A stretch of 28,218 nt of DNA, from positions 1-28,218 of the forward strand of contig JBDSLU010000419.1 of assembly GCA_039916225.1 (NCBI GenBank), given 5' to 3'. This DNA is from JBDSLU01 sp039916225 (GTDB lineage Bacteria > Acidobacteriota > Vicinamibacteria > Vicinamibacterales > Vicinamibacteraceae). Shown here in pieces: positions 23,542-28,218 of the stretch. The notes under the pieces were generated by a model. It saw nothing but the letters and a program-made list of their open reading frames with translations, was not told the DNA's origin and made no database searches. The first letter of the stretch is position 1; each line of letters starts with the position of its first letter. Both the position numbers and the translations under genes were made by a program.

Positions 23542-23964
23542 ATGACCCGCGCCATCCCCGGCCAAGGCTGGTTCCTGGCTGGCACCCTGCTCACCCTGCT
23601 CGCCGGCCTGGCCCACACGGCCGGACAGTTCACGCCGGAAGAGCCCGAGCTTGCCGTCGCCCTCGTCGCGATGCGGACCGCGCACCTCCCGATGGGGATG
23701 AGCATGGCCCCGTCGCTGTTCGACATCTTCCGTGACCTGGCGTTCACGATGTCGATCACGTTCTTCGCGCTCGCGGCGCTGAACATCGTCATCGTCCGGC
23801 ATCGCGACACGACCGCGGCGCTGCTGCGCACGGTGACCCTCGTGAACCTGGTCTGGCTCGCCGTCTTCATCGGCGTGTGTTGGCTCTACGCCGTGCCGCC
23901 GCCGCTCATCAGCGGCGTGCTGATCTGGCCGTTCTACCTGATCGCGCTACTCCGCAACCGCTGA
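23542..23964 (+). CDS. Small four-helix integral membrane protein, unknown function
   Basis: 140 residues, almost wholly hydrophobic, with four predicted helices (about 10-28, 66-84, 94-112 and 116-137). Recognisable features are LLAGLAHTAGQFTPEE at the start, MSMAPSLFDIFRDLAFTMSITF in the middle and VCWLYAVPPPLISGVLIWPFYLIAL at the end. It resembles the small LIC_13387-type membrane proteins from memory, an uncharacterised group; that match is tentative. GGAGA lies 7 nt upstream of the ATG, and an extended -10 promoter is visible. It ends 3 bp before the convergent rtcB stop. Function unknown. Confidence 0.8.
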   Translation: MTRAIPGQGWFLAGTLLTLLAGLAHTAGQFTPEEPELAVALVAMRTAHLPMGMSMAPSLFDIFRDLAFTMSITFFALAALNIVIVRHRDTTAALLRTVTLVNLVWLAVFIGVCWLYAVPPPLISGVLIWPFYLIALLRNR

Positions 23965-23967
23965 CGA

Positions 23968-25218
23968 TCAATCTTCAGGCGGCTCGCCGCTGGGGGCCAT
24001 CTTCACCAGCCGCGGCTCGAAGCGGGCGAGGGGCTCGACGAGATCGCGTTGCGCCGCCATGACGGCGTCGATGTCCTTGTAGGCCATCGGTACTTCGTCG
24101 AGGCCGGCCGAGATGAGCGTCACGCCGCGCGCGCGCAGCAGGCGCTGAGCGTCCGCCCACGTGAACGTCTTCTTGGCCGCGGTCCGGCTCATACGACGGC
24201 CGGCGCCATGCGCCGCGGACAGAAGCGAGGCGGCAGACCCCTTGCCGCGCACGACGTAGCCCGGCGTCCCCATCGAGCCGGGAATGATCCCGAGCGTCCC
24301 GTCGCCGGCCGGCGTCGCGCCCTTGCGGTGCACGATCAGTTCGCGCTCGCGTCCGTCCGCCAGCACGTGCCGCTCGCGCCACGCGTAGTTGTGGTGGTTC
24401 TCGATGTCGAGGCGCACCTCGACACCGAGGTTGCGCGCGACGTGCTGGTGGATGAGCGCGTGGTTCGCCGCGGCGTATTCGCCCATCAGCTCCATCGCCA
24501 GCCAGTACTCGACGCCGGCCTCGGACGACAGGTCCAGCCAGGCGAGGTGCGACAGCGCCTGCGGCAGCTCGGGATGCGCCTGCCGCGCCACCTTGCTGAA
24601 GTGCTGCGCGATGGTCGCGCCGCTGCCACGGCTCCCGGAGTGGCTGAGGAGCGCGAGGTACTCGCCTGGTGGGAGGCCCACCGCCGCGTCGGTGACGGTG
24701 AGCGCGCCGAACTCGACGAAGTGGTTGCCGCTGCCGCTCGTCCCGAGCTGGTTCCAGGCTTTGTCCCTCAGGCCCGCCGTAAGGCGCGACGTCTTCCAGT
24801 CGGCGTCCATGACGTCGTGCTGGCGGCGCGTCTTGAACGCCGCGCCGATGCCGAACCGCGTCTCGCGCTCGATGGCGGCGGTGAAGCGCGCCTGATCGTC
24901 GGTCAGCGCTGCGATCGGCAGATCGAGCACGGTCAGCTTCATGCGGCAGGCGATGTCGACGCCCACTGCGTAGGGGATGACCGCGTCGTGGGTCGCGAGG
25001 ACGCCGCCGATTGGCAGGCCGTAGCCGACGTGGGCGTCGGGCATCAGGGCGCCGGCCACTGCCACCGGCAACGCGCAGGCGTTCTTCATCTGCTCGAGCG
25101 CCGCGGCGTCGTGGTCGGTGCCCCAGATCTGGTAGGGCGCGCCGTTCGCTCGCGCAGCGAAGGGACGGTTCGCCTTCAACAGGGCCTTCTGCTCTCGGCT
25201 CTTCATGTGGACCGTCAC
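23968..25218 (-). CDS. rtcB: RtcB-family RNA ligase (GTP- and Mn-dependent)
   Basis: RtcB joins RNA 2',3'-cyclic phosphate or 3'-phosphate ends to 5'-OH ends through an RNA-(3')pp(5')G intermediate, acting in RNA repair or tRNA splicing. At 416 residues it is full length. Seen in order: PDAHVGYGLPIGGV, metal ligands Asp88 and Cys91 in VGVDIACRM (most relatives have VGxDIGCGM), GSGNHFVE (Asn165, His166), HSGSRGSG (His193), ENHHNYAW (His275/276), HRKGATPA, PGSMGTPGYVVRG, and the guanylylated His337 in SAAHGAGR. I chose the GTG at 25218 because it overlaps the TGA of the upstream serine hydrolase as GTGA, a translational-coupling arrangement; an ATG at 25206 is the alternative. No archease, RtcA or RtcR gene is in the window. 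Confidence 0.95.
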   Translation of the reverse strand: MTVHMKSREQKALLKANRPFAARANGAPYQIWGTDHDAAALEQMKNACALPVAVAGALMPDAHVGYGLPIGGVLATHDAVIPYAVGVDIACRMKLTVLDLPIAALTDDQARFTAAIERETRFGIGAAFKTRRQHDVMDADWKTSRLTAGLRDKAWNQLGTSGSGNHFVEFGALTVTDAAVGLPPGEYLALLSHSGSRGSGATIAQHFSKVARQAHPELPQALSHLAWLDLSSEAGVEYWLAMELMGEYAAANHALIHQHVARNLGVEVRLDIENHHNYAWRERHVLADGRERELIVHRKGATPAGDGTLGIIPGSMGTPGYVVRGKGSAASLLSAAHGAGRRMSRTAAKKTFTWADAQRLLRARGVTLISAGLDEVPMAYKDIDAVMAAQRDLVEPLARFEPRLVKMAPSGEPPED

Positions 25219-26444
25219 GATTGGCAGGCGTGCTGTTCTGCGACCGCCAGATCCGTCAACCAGAAGCCGAGATGATCGATCGCGGCGGTTCCGTCGTCGC
25301 CGCCGAGGTTTTGGAGAAGAACGACGCCAATCTTCTCGGCAGGATTGAGGAAGAGCCCCGACGTATGTCCGTCCACTTCACCGCTGTGCGTCACGATCGT
25401 CTGGGCGCCGGTCGTCCGCTTGGGCGTGACCAGAAACCACGCGAATCCGATGTCATGCGTGCTCGTGGCATCGGCAGGGAGTGCGCGGCGTGGCTGCCGC
25501 ATGTGCGTGGCGACGGTTCGCGGCACCGGGTTGATGGTGCGGTCGAGCGTGTCGAGATGCGCTTCGACGAATCGCGCGAGATCACGCACGGTGGATGTCA
25601 ATCCAATGAATCCGGCAACCTCGCCGAAGCGCGCGTGGGCCCGCTGCTCCGTTCGCGTGGTGTCGTCGGCCCAATAGAACGCGGCCAGTTGCTGCTCCTG
25701 CGCGGGGCTCAGTGAGATGGCCGTCGAGGGCATGCCCAGTGGGGCGAGCAGTCGCTCGCGCAACACCTGCTCGTAGGGGCGGCCGGCCACGCGCTCGACG
25801 AGATGACCGATCAGTGCGAATCCGTAGTTCGAATACTGGAACTGCGTGCCGACGTGGCTCTGGAGTTTGGTGGTGGCGAGAGCCTCGTACAAATCGGAAA
25901 TGCTGTACGCCTCCCAGATTCCCGGATCGAGTGCACCGTCGACCTTCTGATTTCGACGGTTGGGCGGACTGGATGGCAGTCCCGATGTATGCGTCAACAA
26001 GGAGCGCAGAGTGATGGCGCCGCCGCGAGCGTCGCGCGGCACCCGAACCGAGTCAGGGAGGTACTTCGACACTGGTGCGTCGAGGTCCATGACCCCGTCC
26101 TCCACGAACATCAGTGCCAGGGTCGCGGTGAACACCTTGGTGAGCGACGCAATGTTGTACGGCGTGTCGGCGGTGGCGATGCGCCGTGCCGACCGATCGG
26201 CGTAGCCGATGGCGCCGCTCATGACCAGTGAGTCGCCACGAACGATCCCGTAGCTGATGCCGGGAATGTCGACGACGTCCGCGTAGCCGGCGAGGCCGCG
26301 TTCAATCCGGGTGCGAAACGACTTAGCGAAACAGGGGCTGCCGCTTTGCGCAGTAGCCGACGTGTCGCTCCCGGCTCTCGCGCACGACACCGACACCAGT
26401 GCGACTGCCGCGGTAGCCAGCGTGGCCAGCACGCGGGTCGTCAT
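25215..26444 (-). CDS. Exported serine hydrolase of the beta-lactamase/penicillin-binding-protein-like family
   Basis: A 409-residue class-C-like serine hydrolase. The N-terminus is a signal peptide ending VALVSVSCA; Cys21 may be lipidated, although the lipobox is weak. Catalytic motifs are Ser100-x-x-Lys103 (IASLTKVF), Tyr204-x-Asn206 (YSNYGF) and HSG (353-355) in place of KTG, the typical layout for esterase or D-aminopeptidase members of this family. I prefer the ATG at 26444, as it gives a proper signal peptide; the frame is open 21 codons further 5' without signal features. It lies upstream of rtcB on the same strand, with stop and start sharing GTGA, so the two are cotranslated. Substrate unknown; antibiotic resistance should not be assumed. 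Confidence 0.9.
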   Translation of the reverse strand: MTTRVLATLATAAVALVSVSCARAGSDTSATAQSGSPCFAKSFRTRIERGLAGYADVVDIPGISYGIVRGDSLVMSGAIGYADRSARRIATADTPYNIASLTKVFTATLALMFVEDGVMDLDAPVSKYLPDSVRVPRDARGGAITLRSLLTHTSGLPSSPPNRRNQKVDGALDPGIWEAYSISDLYEALATTKLQSHVGTQFQYSNYGFALIGHLVERVAGRPYEQVLRERLLAPLGMPSTAISLSPAQEQQLAAFYWADDTTRTEQRAHARFGEVAGFIGLTSTVRDLARFVEAHLDTLDRTINPVPRTVATHMRQPRRALPADATSTHDIGFAWFLVTPKRTTGAQTIVTHSGEVDGHTSGLFLNPAEKIGVVLLQNLGGDDGTAAIDHLGFWLTDLAVAEQHACQS

Positions 26445-26566
26445 GGAGTCCAAGGCGATGGAGGCCCTAGGACAGCGCTGAAAATCTGCCACGGCGAGGC
26501 TCAGCATACGCCAGCGGGGGCGGGCCTCGGCCCGCCCCGTCAGCTATCGCACCCGACGCGTCGCCG

Positions 26567-26760
26567 TCACAGGCGGCGCAGGTAGGCCAGCAGCGCCTCG
26601 CGCTCGTCGGGCAGGATGAAGCCACGATCGAGGTCCCGGCCGTTCGACGAGACGTTCGGCGGCGTCCGACGTCGACGTGCTCGGGTGCAGCGTGTCGCCG
26701 TGACACTGGGCGCAGGCGCGATTGAACGCCACTCTGCCGCGCTGCTCGATGCCCGCTGAC
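26567..26760 (-). pseudogene. Cytochrome c remnant (one CXXCH motif, internal frameshift)
   Basis: A fragment of about 60 residues reads RGRVAFNRACAQCHGDTLHP, with the haem motif C-A-Q-C-H at 26714-26700, then continues in another frame as PPNVSSNGRDLDRGFILPDE and REALLAYLRRL to a TAG. The last part is the usual C-terminal helix of c-type cytochromes (compare ILTDEEKADLLAFLRTL). The frame breaks between 26658 and 26662. The 5' side runs straight into a 46-bp tandem repeat with no signal peptide, so the front of the gene is missing. I infer a truncated, decayed cytochrome, possibly the end of a di-haem peroxidase-like protein. Confidence 0.6.
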
Positions 26761-26771
26761 CGCTTGCTTCC

Positions 26772-26864
26772 AAGCGAGCCGAAGGCGATGCGTCGAGCCC
26801 GCGAAGCGCTGAGGGACAAGCGAGCCGGAGGCGATGCGCCTAGCCCGCGAAGCGCAGTGAGCAG
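26772..26864. repeat. Two imperfect 46-bp tandem repeats
   Basis: AAGCGAGCCGAAGGCGATGC at 26772 recurs at 26818 with one change, and the similarity continues through a shared GAGCCCGCGAAGCGC-like stretch, giving a 46-bp period over two copies. Within each unit GCGAAGCGC and GCGATGCG are locally self-complementary. They separate the cytochrome remnant from the tRNA-side repeats and look like a small extragenic repeat family rather than coding DNA. Two copies are too few for CRISPR. Confidence 0.65.
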
Positions 26865-26923
26865 GAGGGGATTCGTCACTGTGGGACCGGCGAAGCCGGG
26901 ACCACTGGCCAAGAATCCCCTCC
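26863..26923. repeat. Inverted repeat copying the tRNA-Ser T-arm / 3'-end sequence
   Basis: AGGAGGGGATTCG (26863-26875) is identical over 13 nt to the 3'-end and T-arm of the neighbouring tRNA-Ser gene (26967-26979). An inverted copy, GAATCCCCTCC, follows at 26913-26923, so the pair forms an 11-bp stem around a GC-rich inner hairpin (CCGGC-GAA-GCCGG). A duplicated tRNA 3' end is what integrase-mediated insertion or excision leaves behind, but 13 nt is short and no integrase is present. Confidence 0.5.
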
Positions 26924-26929
26924 GAGCAG

Positions 26930-26961
26930 CCAGTGAACGCGGCTACGCCGCGTGAAACTGG
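26930..26961 (-). terminator. GC-rich hairpin directly after tRNA-Ser, possible terminator
   Basis: CGCGGC-TAC-GCCGCG (26938-26952) is a perfect 6-bp stem with a 3-nt loop, extended after small internal mismatches by CCAGT/ACTGG (26930-26934 and 26957-26961). On the minus strand it begins at the encoded CCA end of the tRNA. No T-run follows, so it may terminate poorly or serve in 3'-end processing. Confidence 0.4.
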
Positions 26962-27052
26962 CGGTGAGGAGGGGATTCGAACCCCTGGTACAGGTTTAAG
27001 CCCGTACAACGGTTTAGCAAACCGCCGCTTTCGGCCACTCAGCCACCTCACC
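26962..27052 (-). tRNA. tRNA-Ser (anticodon GCU)
   Basis: A complete 91-nt class II tRNA. The 7-bp acceptor stem GGTGAGG/CCTCACC pairs perfectly (27052-27046 with 26969-26963), with discriminator G at 26962 and a genomically encoded CCA at 26961-26959. The anticodon loop TTGCTAA (anticodon GCT at 27018-27016) sits on a 5-bp stem, a long variable arm GTACGGG/CCTGTAC identifies it as serine-type, and the T-arm is AGGGG-TTCGAAT-CCCCT. It decodes AGC and AGU serine codons. A TATACT -10 box lies upstream. Confidence 0.96.
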
Positions 27053-27067
27053 GCACGCGGACCTGCA

Positions 27068-27073
27068 AGTATA
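27068..27073 (-). promoter_or_regulatory. -10 element of the tRNA-Ser promoter
   Basis: TATACT on the minus strand, 15 nt before the tRNA 5' end, matches the -10 consensus at five of six positions and would give a precursor leader of about 8 nt. A -35 box at the right distance is not obvious (GCCACC lies there). Confidence 0.55.
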
Positions 27074-27222
27074 CGGCACCCTGGCCCGACGGTGGCCCCG
27101 GACGACAAGCCCGGCCGGAACCCCGTCGCCGCCGTCCCAAGTGACGTCGACCGGCAGCTGACGTACGCTGGGGAGCGGCGTCTTCGCTTCGGCGCTCGAC
27201 GACCACGCGATAGCGGGCCCCC

Positions 27223-28218
27223 TTGAACCTCCGACTCCGACTGATCGTCGTCTTCTTCCTTCTCTCGGTCGTGCCGGTGGGCGCGGTCACTTACTACACG
27301 TACGCCAGCAACGCCCAGGCGATCCGCGATGCCGCGGCCTCGGAGGCGGCGCAGCTCGCCGGCGAACTGAGCCAGCGGATGCGGACGGTCACCACGCAGC
27401 TCAGTCAGCGCGTCGAGACGCTGATGGAACTGCCGCCGGCTGTCGAATCGCGCGTGGCGCTGACCGAGGCCCGTTCCGCGGCGACGGCCGCTCGCAGCGC
27501 GGCGGTCGAGGCTCGCGCGGCACAGATTGCGGCCAAGGCAGCGCCGACGGCCCCGGCGGCCCCCGCCCCACCGTCGACGATGGTCCAGACCCCGATGGCC
27601 GATCTCGATCTGAAGCTCGGTGACTTCGCCGAGCTGATCAAGAACATCGAGGTGCGCGGCGTGCGCGGTGGGCGTCGAGTCGGCCCGCCGCCGGACGGGC
27701 GCTTTCCGGGCCGACCGGAGGGCGCGGGGTTCGGCCAGCCGGTTCCGCCGAATTTCAGGGCGCCCGGTGTCACTTTCGCCACGCCCGGCGGCACGCCACC
27801 GACGGGGGCCGTGTCGTCTCCGCCATCCGCTGCGGGGCCGAATGGTCCGCGTGATGGTCTGGAGCGTCTCGGACGTTTCGGGCAGCCGCCCGGCGCGCGC
27901 GGGCTCGGCGGGCCGCCGCCCGAGGAGGAGCCGGCCGATCCGAAACGGATCCGCATCGACCTGCGACCGGTCCGGCGGGCGATGTTCGAGAAGCTGGTCG
28001 CCGATCGCGAGGCGTTCGACGCGCTGCCGCTCGAGGAAAAACAGAAGGTCTTCGCCCAGATCGACGAGCACATGGTCGGCGTGGCACAGGGCATCGAGGT
28101 CCTGCAGAAGGAACTGGAGACCCGTGCTGGTGGGGTCGACGTGCGGACCCAGGACACGTCGTCTACCGGGCCGGCTGTGCCGGGCTCGAGCGCTTCCGGC
28201 GTTGGCCCGCCGCCGCCG
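27223..28218 (+). CDS. Membrane sensor-like protein, N-terminal part (3' truncated by window edge)
   Basis: An uninterrupted 332-codon frame runs off the window. The start is TTG at 27223: an in-frame TAG lies at 27211-27213 and no earlier start codon exists; a Shine-Dalgarno is not visible. The N-terminus NLRLRLIVVFFLLSVVPVGA followed by VTYYTY is a single transmembrane helix with basic residues before it, like the first helix of sensor histidine kinases and HAMP-containing receptors. A probably periplasmic coiled-coil follows (about 30-75, AASEAAQLAGELSQRM), then an Ala-rich helix (about 85-110) and a long Pro/Gly-rich segment (about 145-240). A charged helix region follows (DPKRIRIDLRPVRRAMFEKL, then VFAQIDEHMVGVAQGIEVLQ). 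No kinase core is reached in the window, so histidine-kinase identity is an inference. Confidence 0.75.
   Translation, partial: MNLRLRLIVVFFLLSVVPVGAVTYYTYASNAQAIRDAAASEAAQLAGELSQRMRTVTTQLSQRVETLMELPPAVESRVALTEARSAATAARSAAVEARAAQIAAKAAPTAPAAPAPPSTMVQTPMADLDLKLGDFAELIKNIEVRGVRGGRRVGPPPDGRFPGRPEGAGFGQPVPPNFRAPGVTFATPGGTPPTGAVSSPPSAAGPNGPRDGLERLGRFGQPPGARGLGGPPPEEEPADPKRIRIDLRPVRRAMFEKLVADREAFDALPLEEKQKVFAQIDEHMVGVAQGIEVLQKELETRAGGVDVRTQDTSSTGPAVPGSSASGVGPPPP

Noticed and set aside
25215..26444. Antibiotic-resistance beta-lactamase
   Set aside because: The SxxK, YxN and HSG motif set fits the broad serine-hydrolase family of esterases and peptidases; nothing points specifically to beta-lactam hydrolysis.
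26772..26864. CRISPR repeat pair
   Set aside because: Only two imperfect tandem copies without spacer sequence, and no cas genes.
1..28218. The window as part of a prophage, transposon or integrative element
   Set aside because: No integrase, transposase, phage structural or conjugation gene is seen, and codon and GC character look uniform apart from the short scar next to the tRNA.

Overview
The window is 28.2 kb of very GC-rich bacterial chromosome, densely coded on both strands. It has no phage genes, transposase, integrase, rRNA or CRISPR array. The gene mix suggests a Vicinamibacteria-type member of the Acidobacteriota: a winged-helix/PD40 one-component regulator, a remnant of a MacB-like acidobacterial permease, DinB, VOC and DUF1440 proteins, a tandem secreted alpha/beta-hydrolase and abundant GTG/TTG starts. 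That placement is an inference from gene content, not a search result.

Layout. 1-6.3 kb: the 3' part of an HtrA-type protease, a TrmB-like regulator divergent from a VOC-fold protein across a palindromic operator, a permease remnant, a membrane-anchored short-chain dehydrogenase, a 24-bp palindrome, and a secreted double alpha/beta-hydrolase broken by two frameshifts, the first in a GCCGC pentamer tract. 6.4-12.3 kb: a secreted aspartic protease with a sevenfold 12-nt repeat, a CadC-like winged-helix protein with a PD40 sensor, DinB, an AraC/GyrI regulator and a frameshifted methyltransferase. 12.2-19.0 kb is the most interesting part: a Ser/Thr-kinase-like protein fused to a BRCT domain, divergent from a 1777-residue protein carrying two complete alpha/beta-hydrolase triads, a macro-like domain, a CHAT (caspase-like) protease and a helical-repeat tail. 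19.0-23.5 kb: a DUF2306 membrane protein and its divergent TetR regulator with two in-phase operators, a DUF1440 protein, a B12-binding radical SAM enzyme and a membrane protein. 23.5-28.2 kb: a small membrane protein, a serine hydrolase translationally coupled to an RtcB RNA ligase, a cytochrome c remnant among short repeats, tRNA-Ser(GCU), and the start of a membrane sensor-like protein running off the end.

How genes work together. Three regulator/target pairs are visible from divergent layout: TrmB/VOC, TetR/DUF2306 and possibly AraC/DinB. Two of these have convincing operators over promoters that appear to give leaderless mRNAs. The kinase-BRCT / hydrolase-hydrolase-CHAT pair has the logic of a sensor or signalling enzyme beside a multi-effector protease-lipase, so a conflict (antiphage or programmed-death) role is a reasonable hypothesis but is not demonstrated. 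Four convergent gene pairs overlap tail to tail (32-139 bp). Several genes carry frameshifts, so base-level assembly quality should be checked before calling pseudogenes.
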